From an uncultured Christensenella sp. (GTDB lineage Bacteria; Bacillota; Clostridia; Christensenellales; UBA3700), in NCBI GenBank assembly GCA_949284695.1, contig CASDWJ010000020.1, positions 1-64,000 on the forward strand: a DNA stretch of 64,000 bases, read 5' to 3'. Positions 1-8,027 of the stretch are shown in pieces; positions within the stretch are counted from its first letter, which is position 1, and every line of letters starts with the position of its first letter. Position numbers and translations under genes: made by a program. The notes beneath the pieces are model-generated. The model ran no database searches, was not told where the DNA came from, and was given only the letters and a program-made list of their open reading frames with translations.

Positions 1-2
1 AT

Positions 3-420
3 TTTTTTGTCGTGCATAGGTGGATAGCGAAACCACAGCGCTTTAGCGCGTGGTGCGGTTCTCCGACGTAAGTCGGGAGCTTTCGCGGCTTGCAGAAATT
101 TGCAACTTGCGTAGGAAGTATCTTAGCGAATATCCACCGAAGTATCAATAAAAAAATACGAGTGCTTTTTTTGTCGTGCATAGGTGGATAGCGAAACCAC
201 AGCGCTTTAGCGCGTGGTGCGGCTCTCCGACGTAAGTCGGGAGCTTTCGCGGCTTGCAGAAATTTGCAACTTGCGCAGGAAGTTGCTAAGCGAATATCCA
301 CCGAAGTATCAATAAAAAAATACGAGTGCTTTTTTCTTGCCGTGCATAGGTGGATAGCGAAACCACAGCGCTTTAGCGCGTGGTGCGGCAATCCGCCGCA
401 GGCGGTTGCTTTCGCGGCTT
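3..420. repeat. Structured direct repeat, two full copies and one truncated copy
   Basis: The unit is about 165 bases long. Copies lie at about 3-166 and 167-332, and a third is cut off at 420. Each full copy has an outer stem (19-26 with 131-138; 183-190 with 295-302) that encloses a second stem (27-32 with 81-86). The second stem contains two hairpins (33-41 with 46-53; 61-67 with 72-79), and another short hairpin lies at 90-105. In copy 3 the second inner hairpin has a different sequence (388-397 with 401-409) but still folds. Copy 3 lacks the 3' arm of the outer stem. The function is unknown; it could be an RNA gene family or a non-autonomous repeat. Confidence 0.85.
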
Positions 421-455
421 ATACTCTTTAACGCGCATTGTATTTAAAATATATA

Positions 456-484
456 TTGATTATTTTTCTACCGAAATGTATAAT
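456..484 (+). promoter_or_regulatory. Sigma-A-type promoter of the TIR-STAND gene
   Basis: A TTGATT -35 at 456-461 and a perfect TATAAT -10 at 479-484 are 17 bases apart. The -10 ends 5 bases before an in-frame TTG (490) and 11 bases before an ATG (496). No ribosome-binding site is visible, so the mRNA would have almost no leader. Confidence 0.65.
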
Positions 485-495
485 AAATATTGACC

Positions 496-3400
496 ATGCC
501 CGCGGCGGATACAGGAAATTTCGTCGGGCTTGACGGTGAAGATATGATTTGTGAGAAATGTAGATCGGAAAACGTTTTTTTCAGCAAAAAAAACAAAGTA
601 TACGTTTGTGAAGATTGCGGACATACTTTTATGCCCAAAAAAGAGAGCAAGCGTGTATTTATCAGTTATGCTCACGACCGTTTCAGTGAAATACCGTTAA
701 AAGTTAAATACATACTTGAGGAGAAATATAAAATTGACGTATGGATCGATTCGTCATCGATAAAAAGCGGCGACGAGTGGAGACAAAAAATAACTCAAGG
801 CATAAAGACCAGCACTACGGTAGTTGCCTTTATGTCTGAAAAGTCCGTGTCGGAACACGGCGTATGTCTGGACGAGCTTCAGATATCAGTCGCATACAAC
901 AAGCATATCATACCCGTACAACTTGAAGAAGTAGATATGCCGAGTGCGATCAATTACAGACAATATTATTCTGCCGAAGATAAAACACCTGAAGAAATTG
1001 CCGAATATCTCAACAAAAGGATATTTGACGAAGGCGATATGACAGAACAGATGGCGTCGCTCAAAGAGATGCTGGATCCCGAGGATTTTTCGGCTAAACT
1101 CATGCTTGCAACAACTCACTTTTGCGTTCCTCGAGTAAATCTCACGGCAAAAGTCGAACAATGGCTCAAAGGAGAGGACAAGCGGGTTTTCTGGTTGCAC
1201 GCAAAGCCGGGTGCGGGGAAAAGCATTTTCAGCGCCCAACTGTATTTGAATAAACCCGTTGCAGAGGCGGTATACTTTTGCGAATGGGATAAAATGAAGG
1301 ACGATGCGGTGAAAAGAATTATCTGCAGCATAGCTTTTCAGATCGCTCTGAGAAATGCAGATTACAGAGAACTGATAATCGATACGAAATTTTCAGACAA
1401 CACCGACAACGCCACCTTGTTTGAAAAGTTGCTGGTAAATCCTTTGTCTTGTACGATCGACGGGAACAAAAGCACGAGACTGATACTGATCGACGCTCTC
1501 GACGAATTGGAGACGGCGAGCGCCGGCGAATTTCTGCGCCTCGTCTATTCCAACGTAAAAAAATTTCCTCGTTGGCTCAAATTCGCTTTTACATGCCGAC
1601 CGTCTGAATTTTTCAAATCGTTTTCATCTGCCGCCGATACGCTCAGTATTGACTTGGACGAACAATATTCAAACGACGATATTGAGAATTACTGCAGGAT
1701 AAGACTTGAACAGAGCGGTATGAACGAGACAAATGCGCGAAAAACGGCGCTCAGAATTGCAACGAGGAGCGACGGCGTATTTATGTATGCGGAAAAAGTC
1801 GTTGACGACATTGTCGCCGGAGTAATTGAACCCAACAACGATTTTCCTGTCGGACTCAACGCGTTGTTTTGCAGTTATTTCGACAGATCTGTCGGGAGCG
1901 CCGAAGCGTTCAGAAAAGAATATTCGCCTGTCATCGGCATTATACTTGCCGTGCATAAAAACGTATCGCCTTCGTTCATAGCCTCGGTGCTGGACGTGAC
2001 AACAGAAAGAGTGTCGGAGATACTCAAAAATATACGCGATTATTTTGTGCTGCTCAACGAAAACGAGCAGACGATCGTCAAGCCGTATCACAAGTCGATA
2101 ACTGACTGGTTTTACGGCATGTCCGCAGATATGCCTTATTACTGCGATATATCTGCCGCCAAGGACAGAATCATCGATTACGGTCTGCAATGCGTGGAAA
2201 AAAAATCACTTTTCGACGCTTATTATACAGAATATTTCTATTTCGATATAAAAAGGTCTGCGATCTGGTTACAGACGGAGTCAAAAGACCGCATCAGGAT
2301 ATATCTGCACATAATCAGAAGCGCGATCATTGTCGGAAATATCGACGTTGAAAAGCAGATGTTGACTGTACTGGAACGCGATTCCCGCAACGATCCCGAA
2401 GAAAGACTCCAATATCTGTCCGTCAGGCTCAACTTTGAAACGAGGCACCGACCGTTAAACGTGGTAGCTACCATCGACGAGATGAAAAGCATGGCGGGTC
2501 AGCTCGATCAGCCGGAAAAAGCGATTAAACTGTCTATGGAAATAGCGACCGGGTATTTCTATTGCGGAGAAAATTATGAAGGGATGAAAGTGATGGAAGA
2601 AGCCGAGAAGAAATATTGCGACGTAATAAAAAAAGATAAAAAGATCGCGGCGAAAATGCAGCACGTATACGGACTTCTTTCTCACGACATCGACAAGAAT
2701 CAGAAGGTGGTCGACAGCGCGTTGTACGCAAGCAGAGAGTATCGGCAGTCGGCGTCAGATTACGATTATATGATATCTCTGGTCAATCTCTACGACGGAT
2801 ACATGGGCGTAGGTCAGCTTGAACAGGCATGGGATATCATACAAATCGTCGACGCGCATATTGTTCCCGATACTTCGCTTCAGATTAAAGACATACATCA
2901 CATCTGCAAAGGCAACGTCTGTCTGTCGCTCGGGAGACCTATGACCGCGCTGTATTATTATGAGAAAGGATTGAAGATTGCCAAAAGGATAGGTCACACG
3001 TGGGATTATACTTACGGGCGGATATGGAGATGTCTTGCTTTAGCGTATTACGGAGAACGCGACTGTATAGGAGATCTTGCCGAAATATTTTTCTCGCTCA
3101 GCGGCGACGAATATCTCTATCTGCGTTCGCTCGCGGGCACATTCTATTTTATCGCGTCGTACTTGCTCAAAGTAAACAGAGACGATGAACAGTTGCAAAT
3201 ATTCGGGCAAATGAAGAATACGAAATTTACAGGACACAAAGCGATCATTTACGCGGCGGCACAGCTGATCGGGCTGAACACCGACCTGCCCGACGTTTCG
3301 AAAACGGTCAACATGTTTGTGCGTTGTGAAGGAATCAAAGGCGGTTTCGGTATAGCGGCAGACTATTATCGGCTTTTCGCTTGCGACAACAAGAAAATGC

Positions 3401-4062
3401 AGGCATGGACAGAGAAGTACGTCGACCCTGTTTTTGCATCGCAACAGAAAGAGAAAGAAAAGATAGTCTCCGCTCTTGACGGGAAATTCAGGGTGAAAAA
3501 ATTCTGCTGTAAAGACTGCTGTTCCATGTGCTGTTACGACGGCGTATACGTATCTAAAAAAGAGGAAGAAAACATCACGTCTTTCATTGCCGAAAATCCG
3601 TCAATGTTCGAAGGCATACCTTCTGTAATCACAGAGGAAAGCGCGTGGGAAAATATGATATCGGGCAGGAAAACGCTGACAAAGCATTATAAATCGAAGA
3701 ACCCGCAGTACCCCGCTCATTTCAACGATACAATGTGCATTTTTGCCCGCGATGACGGCGCCTGTATGTTGCAGAAGGCGGCAACTGCGCTTGAATTACA
3801 CCCGTGGAAATTCAAACCGATGTCATGCTGGATGTTTCCTCTTGACGTCGGACCCGACGACAAAATTCTGCCGCCGCCTGCGTCGCTCGAAGAAGATCCC
3901 AATTATATACCGGGTAAATACGACGGTTACGTCTCGGCGCTTCCTTGCGGTCAATTCGATCCTAACGGCAAACTGTGGACGGACGTCTACTACAACGAGA
4001 TAGAGTTTTACGACCATATTTGCGGGTTGCGCACAGAAAAGCAGGAAGCAGATCCGAAATAA
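496..4062 (+). CDS. Zinc-ribbon / TIR / STAND ATPase protein with cysteine-rich C-terminal domain
   Basis: This is a very large protein of about 1190 residues. In order it shows an N-terminal zinc ribbon (CxxC pairs near residues 19-22 and 38-41) and a TIR domain (about 55-180, FISYAHD start, CLDEL helix with the glutamate typical of NAD-cleaving TIRs). Next comes a STAND/NACHT-type P-loop ATPase (GAGKS near 240, LILIDALDELE near 335, CRPSEF after it) and a long helical TPR-like region. The last 185 residues carry clustered CC pairs (FCCKDCCSMCCY) and a later PMSCWMFPL, resembling YkgJ-type metal-binding domains. TIR-STAND proteins are often anti-phage sensors that deplete NAD; that role here is inference. 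It stands alone between structured repeats and a terminator. The start could be TTG 490, ATG 496 or ATG 544; the promoter favours 490/496. Confidence 0.85.
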   Translation: MPAADTGNFVGLDGEDMICEKCRSENVFFSKKNKVYVCEDCGHTFMPKKESKRVFISYAHDRFSEIPLKVKYILEEKYKIDVWIDSSSIKSGDEWRQKITQGIKTSTTVVAFMSEKSVSEHGVCLDELQISVAYNKHIIPVQLEEVDMPSAINYRQYYSAEDKTPEEIAEYLNKRIFDEGDMTEQMASLKEMLDPEDFSAKLMLATTHFCVPRVNLTAKVEQWLKGEDKRVFWLHAKPGAGKSIFSAQLYLNKPVAEAVYFCEWDKMKDDAVKRIICSIAFQIALRNADYRELIIDTKFSDNTDNATLFEKLLVNPLSCTIDGNKSTRLILIDALDELETASAGEFLRLVYSNVKKFPRWLKFAFTCRPSEFFKSFSSAADTLSIDLDEQYSNDDIENYCRIRLEQSGMNETNARKTALRIATRSDGVFMYAEKVVDDIVAGVIEPNNDFPVGLNALFCSYFDRSVGSAEAFRKEYSPVIGIILAVHKNVSPSFIASVLDVTTERVSEILKNIRDYFVLLNENEQTIVKPYHKSITDWFYGMSADMPYYCDISAAKDRIIDYGLQCVEKKSLFDAYYTEYFYFDIKRSAIWLQTESKDRIRIYLHIIRSAIIVGNIDVEKQMLTVLERDSRNDPEERLQYLSVRLNFETRHRPLNVVATIDEMKSMAGQLDQPEKAIKLSMEIATGYFYCGENYEGMKVMEEAEKKYCDVIKKDKKIAAKMQHVYGLLSHDIDKNQKVVDSALYASREYRQSASDYDYMISLVNLYDGYMGVGQLEQAWDIIQIVDAHIVPDTSLQIKDIHHICKGNVCLSLGRPMTALYYYEKGLKIAKRIGHTWDYTYGRIWRCLALAYYGERDCIGDLAEIFFSLSGDEYLYLRSLAGTFYFIASYLLKVNRDDEQLQIFGQMKNTKFTGHKAIIYAAAQLIGLNTDLPDVSKTVNMFVRCEGIKGGFGIAADYYRLFACDNKKMQAWTEKYVDPVFASQQKEKEKIVSALDGKFRVKKFCCKDCCSMCCYDGVYVSKKEEENITSFIAENPSMFEGIPSVITEESAWENMISGRKTLTKHYKSKNPQYPAHFNDTMCIFARDDGACMLQKAATALELHPWKFKPMSCWMFPLDVGPDDKILPPPASLEEDPNYIPGKYDGYVSALPCGQFDPNGKLWTDVYYNEIEFYDHICGLRTEKQEADPK

Positions 4063-4080
4063 AATATTAAAAGACTAAAA

Positions 4081-4110
4081 ATCGGGTCCTTGTTTGAGGA
4101 CCCGATTTTT
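4081..4110. terminator. Bidirectional rho-independent terminator
   Basis: A 9-bp perfect stem (4082-4090 with 4097-4105) is followed by five T on the plus strand and preceded by A-rich sequence. It can therefore end both the TIR-STAND gene and the convergent lipoprotein gene. Confidence 0.85.
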
Positions 4111-4126
4111 GCTGTATAGCGGACGC

Positions 4127-4837
4127 TTACGCGACAACGTTCAATTCAATGCTGATCGCGCGGTCGTTGTCGGTGTCGACGAATACGAGGATAGTCTTGC
4201 CCGACGACACTTTCGTCACGTCAAAGGAAATGAGAGCAGATACCGCATACGCGCCGTTGTTGCCTGTCTGCGGCTCGATGCGTCTGATTGCTTCGTCGGG
4301 AACTACGTCCTGATTGGTGGAGAATACTTTCGCGTAGTACATCGTGGAGTAGCCTTCCTGGTTTGCGTACACTGTATTCTGGATCGATTCAGATCCAAAA
4401 TCGACGTAAATACCGCCTGAGAGACTGGTCGGCTGTGCGAGAGCTTCTGCATCTCTCCACGTCATGCCGTCGTCGAGCGCGGTAATGACGTTGACTTTGA
4501 ACGTTGCTTTCACCGAGACGTCTTCATCTAGCATCTCAAAGGTGTATTTACCGTCCGCGGTGGGCGTACATACCGTGTCGTTGGCATAAACTTTGTCAAC
4601 ACTGAGGAAGTCCCAGGTATCTACTGTGACTGTAACAGTCTTGCCGGCGCCGACTATGGAGTAGTCTGCGTCAATCGTATAGAAGTCGGCGAAAACGTCG
4701 TCATCGACAATGCTTATCTTGTGAGGAGTCGGCATTTGTTCTTCAGGCGGAGCCGTGTTTACGCACGCGCATAACACAAATGTACAAAGGACGAGCATCG
4801 TGACGACAAAAATAGTTACAGCTGATTTATTATTCAT
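4127..4837 (-). CDS. Predicted secreted lipoprotein, unknown function
   Basis: A 236-residue protein with an N-terminal hydrophobic signal segment that ends in a lipobox-like LCAC motif, so it is probably a lipid-anchored surface protein. The middle (about residues 40-110) resembles the beta-rich bacterial repeat modules found in clostridial surface proteins (VTVTVD...VSVKATF). The C-terminal half is a possible beta-sandwich with no motif I recognise. The start ATG at 4837 is chosen over a GTG three codons upstream because GAGG lies 8 bases before it. It is a single gene with its own terminator. Confidence 0.7.
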   Translation of the reverse strand: MNNKSAVTIFVVTMLVLCTFVLCACVNTAPPEEQMPTPHKISIVDDDVFADFYTIDADYSIVGAGKTVTVTVDTWDFLSVDKVYANDTVCTPTADGKYTFEMLDEDVSVKATFKVNVITALDDGMTWRDAEALAQPTSLSGGIYVDFGSESIQNTVYANQEGYSTMYYAKVFSTNQDVVPDEAIRRIEPQTGNNGAYAVSALISFDVTKVSSGKTILVFVDTDNDRAISIELNVVA

Positions 4838-4910
4838 AATATACACCTCGCATTATATTACTATTCTAACATACTATGATTATGTTGTAAATACCCTTCA
4901 AGGGAGAGTA

Positions 4911-4939
4911 TTGACACCCCTCGCGACAATTTGTATAAT
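4911..4939 (+). promoter_or_regulatory. Consensus sigma-A promoter
   Basis: A perfect TTGACA (4911-4916) and a perfect TATAAT (4934-4939) are separated by 17 bases. A strong ribosome-binding site (AAGGAG, 4943-4948) and an ATG (4952) follow immediately. That ATG opens only an 18-codon frame. The promoter now drives the ABC remnant and the acetyltransferase behind it. Confidence 0.85.
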
Positions 4940-4948
4940 TATAAGGAG

Positions 4949-5223
4949 ATTATGAGTACTCTGATAAAAAAGTCAGAGAACTCTCGGGCGGTCATAAGCA
5001 GCGAGTAGCGATCGCGCGCGCGATCATTAAGTCGCCCGAACTCATCATAGCAGACGAGCCAACGGGCGCGCTGGACAGAAAAACGGCTGATGAGATAACC
5101 GACGTACTTCTCTCGGCAGCCAAAGAAAACGGAACGACGCTCATCGTTGCCACGCACGATACTGAGATAACGAAGAAATTCGACAGAGTGGTAAGGCTTG
5201 AAAACGGGTTGATATCCCTGTAA
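4949..5223 (+). pseudogene. 5'-deleted ABC transporter ATPase (LolD/MacB-like) remnant
   Basis: The frame that ends at 5223 encodes the C-terminal part of an ABC ATPase. It has a signature LSGGHKQRVAIARA, Walker B ELIIADEPTGALD and an H-loop ATHD, closing with a typical C-terminus. No start codon exists in this frame; a stop lies just upstream. The upstream ATG at 4952 has a good ribosome-binding site but is in another frame and stops after 18 codons. Walker A and the N-terminal half are missing, and no permease gene is near. The simplest reading is an internal deletion with frameshift that left the promoter and the C-terminal end. Confidence 0.85.
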
Positions 5224-5247
5224 GGCAGACGATGAAAGGAGAAAAAC

Positions 5248-5847
5248 ATGGAAGAAAGACCTTTTGTGCCCGAAAATATGTTCTTTCAGGGTTGCTACAA
5301 TCCGGCATACGAGGAACAGATAGCAAAATGCAAGGACAAATGCTTTGAATATAACAAACTTAACCCCAACGACAGAGAAGCTCAGAGTAGCGCGCTGAAA
5401 GATCTGCTCGGTACTTGTCACGACGATACCGTCATCGTGCCGCCGTTCTGGTGTGATTACGGCTATAATATCCACGTCGGAAAGAGCTTTTATGCCAACC
5501 ACAACACGGTCGTGCAGGACGGATTGCCGATAAAATTCGGAGACAACGTATTTATCGGACCCAATTGCACCTTTACGACTGCGGAACATCCCGTAGATCC
5601 CGAGCTGCGCAAAAAGGGTGTGGAAATAGCCAAGTCGATAACCGTGGGAAACAACGTATGGATAGGCGCGGGGAGCATTATTCTCGCGGGTACGAAGATA
5701 GGGGACAATACCGTGATAGGCGCGGGCAGCGTCGTAAAAGGCAATATTCCGCCCGAGGTTATCGCCGTCGGCGTACCTTGCAAAGTCAAGAGGAAGATAA
5801 GCGAAAAAGATAAGACCGCATATCCGTTTTACGTAGATATCAAGTAA
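5248..5847 (+). CDS. maa: Maltose/galactoside O-acetyltransferase family
   Basis: A 199-residue left-handed beta-helix acetyltransferase of the Maa/LacA/NodL family, which moves acetyl groups from acetyl-CoA to sugar hydroxyls in the cytoplasm. Visible are the N-terminal YNP helix region, hexapeptide repeats from about residue 75 onward, the catalytic histidine in TTAEHPVDPELR, and the C-terminal AVGVPCKVKRKI typical of the family. The ribosome-binding site GAAAGGAG lies before ATG 5248. It is co-transcribed with the ABC remnant from the consensus promoter at 4911. The exact sugar acceptor cannot be read from the sequence. Confidence 0.9.
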   Translation: MEERPFVPENMFFQGCYNPAYEEQIAKCKDKCFEYNKLNPNDREAQSSALKDLLGTCHDDTVIVPPFWCDYGYNIHVGKSFYANHNTVVQDGLPIKFGDNVFIGPNCTFTTAEHPVDPELRKKGVEIAKSITVGNNVWIGAGSIILAGTKIGDNTVIGAGSVVKGNIPPEVIAVGVPCKVKRKISEKDKTAYPFYVDIK

Positions 5848-5848
5848 A

Positions 5849-5867
5849 AAGCCGCTTTTTGCGGCTT
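5849..5867. terminator. Hairpin terminator between convergent genes
   Basis: A 7-bp stem (5849-5855 with 5861-5867). The T-run is better on the minus strand, so it serves mainly the HTH gene at 5871-6308. Confidence 0.6.
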
Positions 5868-5870
5868 ACA

Positions 5871-6308
5871 TTATCTGCCCGAGAGGTAATCGAGCGAGCA
5901 GTTGAAGTAGTCGGCAAACGTTATCAGAGTTACAAGCGACGGTATTTGCTTGCGTCTGTACCAATTATGCAATTGTTGTTGCGATACTTTCAATTCTTTG
6001 GAAATTTTATATCGAGTTTTGCCGCTGTTGTCAATTGCTTCTTTTAATCTGTCGGAGCAATTTGAAGTCAAAACATAATTTTCACAATAAGTATATTCTT
6101 CGTCATATCCGAATAAATAGTCTAAAGTGCAATGCAAAGTCGCAGACAGCTTTACGGCATTTAACAGTGAAGGAGCGCAATTTCCTGCTAAAAAATCATA
6201 TAGACGAGAGTCGGTGATACCGCTTTTTTCAGATAAAATTTTGACCGAAATGTTATTTTCGATCAGAATATCATTTAAACAATCCGAGAAATATTTAATT
6301 CTGTCCAT
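5871..6308 (-). CDS. Double XRE-type HTH regulator, copy 1
   Basis: A 145-residue protein made of two XRE/Cro-like helix-turn-helix domains (about residues 10-66 and 86-143). Each ends in the same phrase (CTLDYLFGY and CSLDYLSGR), which shows internal duplication. It probably binds DNA as a regulator; the target is unknown. It is about half identical by eye to the next protein (6357-6791), and the gene ends are almost identical at the DNA level, so the pair arose by tandem duplication. No clear ribosome-binding site is seen before the ATG. A TTGACA lies 25 bases upstream but has no good -10. Confidence 0.8.
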   Translation of the reverse strand: MDRIKYFSDCLNDILIENNISVKILSEKSGITDSRLYDFLAGNCAPSLLNAVKLSATLHCTLDYLFGYDEEYTYCENYVLTSNCSDRLKEAIDNSGKTRYKISKELKVSQQQLHNWYRRKQIPSLVTLITFADYFNCSLDYLSGR

Positions 6309-6356
6309 TGCGTAATACTCTTTATTGTCAAAAGATATTTAATACAGCGGCTTATA

Positions 6357-6791
6357 TTATCTGCCCACGAGGTAATCGAGCGAGCAGTTGAAGTAGTCGG
6401 CAAGATCGATAAGGGTTATCAGTTTGGGAACTTGTTTGCCGAGATACCAGTTGGAGAGCTGTGTCTGAGTCAGTCCTGTTTCTTTGGCAATCAGATACCT
6501 CGATTTGCCGCATTTTGCGACGGCTTCGCGAAATCTTGCGGTGCAATCCGAAGAAAGAGTATAGTCGCTGCATTCTACATAATCCGACTCGAAGCCGAAA
6601 AGGTAGTCGAGTGTGCAGTTGAGCACTTGCGCTATTTTGACCGCATTGTGCGTGGCGGGCGCTTTCCCCGAAAGATAATCATATATTCTCGATACGTTTA
6701 CGCCGCTTTGCTGAGAAAGATCGGCAACAGACAAGTTGCGTTCTATCATCGTGTCCTTTAGACACTCGGCAAAAAATGAGATTCTGTTCAT
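6357..6791 (-). CDS. Double XRE-type HTH regulator, copy 2
   Basis: A 144-residue paralogue of the preceding protein with the same two-domain HTH layout: recognition-helix regions SGVNVSRIYDYL and TGLTQTQLSNWY, and repeated CTLDYLFGF / CSLDYLVGR ends. A short AGGTAGG precedes the ATG. No effector domain is visible. The two genes lie 48 bases apart on the same strand and may be co-transcribed. They are placed between an acetyltransferase and a small orphan gene, which gives no hint of a target. Confidence 0.8.
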   Translation of the reverse strand: MNRISFFAECLKDTMIERNLSVADLSQQSGVNVSRIYDYLSGKAPATHNAVKIAQVLNCTLDYLFGFESDYVECSDYTLSSDCTARFREAVAKCGKSRYLIAKETGLTQTQLSNWYLGKQVPKLITLIDLADYFNCSLDYLVGR

Positions 6792-6847
6792 ATCCTACCT
6801 ACAGCCTGAAATTTAAGTAAATTATTGCAACAAAGAGTAAAAATTAC

Positions 6848-6876
6848 TTGTGTTTACTAATAAATATATGTATAAT
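6848..6876 (+). promoter_or_regulatory. Sigma-A promoter directly before the small gene at 6883
   Basis: TTGTGT (6848-6853), 17 bases, then TATAAT (6871-6876). The -10 ends only 6 bases before ATG 6883, so transcription should begin at or next to the start codon. Confidence 0.65.
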
Positions 6877-6882
6877 GGAATT

Positions 6883-7083
6883 ATGAAAGAGAAAATTATC
6901 AAAGAAAGCTATATGTATCCTTCGGATTACGTCACGCTCGAAGAATTCAGCGACGAGCTTTACGGCGCTTTCAAAGCGTTGTTTGTCTGCAAGCTCAAGC
7001 GAAACGGCAATCAATTCACGGTATCGTTCAAAGACGGCGGCACGTTCAGAGTGACCGTAGCCGAAGAACCTAAAGAAAACTGA
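6883..7083 (+). CDS. Small conserved-looking orphan protein, probably leaderless
   Basis: A 66-residue charged protein (begins MKEKIIKESY, ends VAEEPKEN) with no membrane segment and no motif I recognise. The second half alternates in a way that suggests a small beta-sheet. A longer frame from GTG 6850 exists, but it would overlap the -10 box, so ATG 6883 is preferred. There is no ribosome-binding site beyond a GGA. It is followed by its own terminator, so it forms a single-gene unit. The function is unknown. Confidence 0.6.
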   Translation: MKEKIIKESYMYPSDYVTLEEFSDELYGAFKALFVCKLKRNGNQFTVSFKDGGTFRVTVAEEPKEN

Positions 7084-7097
7084 TTTCGTCAGGCCAC

Positions 7098-7124
7098 GCT
7101 CCCTCGCTGAGAGGGAACTTTTTT
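7098..7124 (+). terminator. Rho-independent terminator
   Basis: The stem GCTCCCTC with GAGGGAAC (one mismatch) has a 5-base loop and is followed by six T. Confidence 0.85.
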
Positions 7125-7279
7125 ATATTAGGCGACAAGTGTGTGCGCCGCCGATATTTCGCGTCTTGCTGCATGCAGGGCGCATTTTTGTCATTATATT
7201 TCAAAAACGCTCAAAACCTCGTTATTTTCGACATTGCTCACGTTGTATAATTTTTTCACTGAAAAAAGGAGATGCAACA

Positions 7280-7591
7280 ATGCAATTGAGTATGGTGAAT
7301 GACGGGTCGACCGTCGTGGCAAGGCTTGACGGAGAACTCGACGAGCATACTGCCGCCGGCGTACGCGAAAAACTTGACAGGCGCATAGAGCAAGGCGGAT
7401 TCAGAAATTTCGTATTCGATTTTTCCCGCCTTAAGTTTATGGACAGCACGGGGATAGGCGTGCTTCTCGGCAGATACAAGATATTAAAGCGCTCGGGCGC
7501 GGGGATATATATCACTTCGCCCAATCCGCACGTGGACAAAATACTTTCGCTTGCGGGAATTTACTCGATAATCCAAAAAATAAATGCGTGA
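7280..7591 (+). CDS. spoIIAA: Anti-sigma-F factor antagonist SpoIIAA
   Basis: A 103-residue STAS-domain protein. When dephosphorylated it binds SpoIIAB and frees sigma-F in the forespore. The phosphorylatable serine sits in the family motif FMDSTGIGVLLGR (near residue 57). The start ATG 7280 has AAAAGGAG 8 bases upstream; the frame extends further 5' but without a start signal. It is the first gene of spoIIAA-spoIIAB-sigF. A TATAAT lies at 7246-7251, but I see no convincing sigma-H promoter, which would be expected from Bacillus. Confidence 0.95.
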   Translation: MQLSMVNDGSTVVARLDGELDEHTAAGVREKLDRRIEQGGFRNFVFDFSRLKFMDSTGIGVLLGRYKILKRSGAGIYITSPNPHVDKILSLAGIYSIIQKINA

Positions 7592-7598
7592 GGTCAAT

Positions 7599-8027
7599 AT
7601 GAACAAACTTTATATAAAAATCAGCGCCGATATGGCAAACGACGCGTTCGTGAGGAGCACAGTCGCCGCTTTCTGCGTAGAATTAGACCCGACTGTCGAG
7701 CAGATAGAGGACATTAAGACGGCGGTCTCGGAAGCGTTCACCAATTGCGTTGTACACGGCTACGACAAAAAAGAGGGCAATTACGTTTATCTCGATCTGT
7801 GTGTAGACGAAGGAAAATTGTCAATAATAATCAGCGACGGCGGCAAAGGCATCGAGGACGTAGCCAAAGCAATGGAGCCGTTTTACACGACGAAACCCGA
7901 GGAGGAGCGCAGCGGTATGGGCTTTACTCTGATGGGGACGTTCATGGACGAAATGCGCGTCGATTCGACGCCGGGCAAAGGTACGACGGTTACGATGGTG
8001 AAAATAATCGGTAAAGAGGTTGCTTGA
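7599..8027 (+). CDS. spoIIAB: Anti-sigma-F factor / SpoIIAA kinase SpoIIAB
   Basis: A 142-residue GHKL (Bergerat) ATPase with N box EAFTNCVVHGY, G1 box SDGGKGIED and G2 box ERSGMGFTLM. It holds sigma-F inactive and phosphorylates SpoIIAA on serine. The start ATG 7599 is chosen for the GAGG 5 bases upstream; an ATG at 7584 would overlap spoIIAA. The gene ends in a TGATG overlap with sigF, so the two are translationally coupled, which is the normal arrangement. Confidence 0.95.
   Translation: MNKLYIKISADMANDAFVRSTVAAFCVELDPTVEQIEDIKTAVSEAFTNCVVHGYDKKEGNYVYLDLCVDEGKLSIIISDGGKGIEDVAKAMEPFYTTKPEEERSGMGFTLMGTFMDEMRVDSTPGKGTTVTMVKIIGKEVA

Noticed and set aside
1..420. The direct repeats as a CRISPR array
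   Set aside because: Units are about 165 bases and nearly identical throughout, with no short repeat and unique spacer pattern, and no cas genes are present.
7222..7279. A sigma-H promoter before spoIIAA
   Set aside because: Only an isolated TATAAT was found; no AGGA...GAAT pair with suitable spacing is present.
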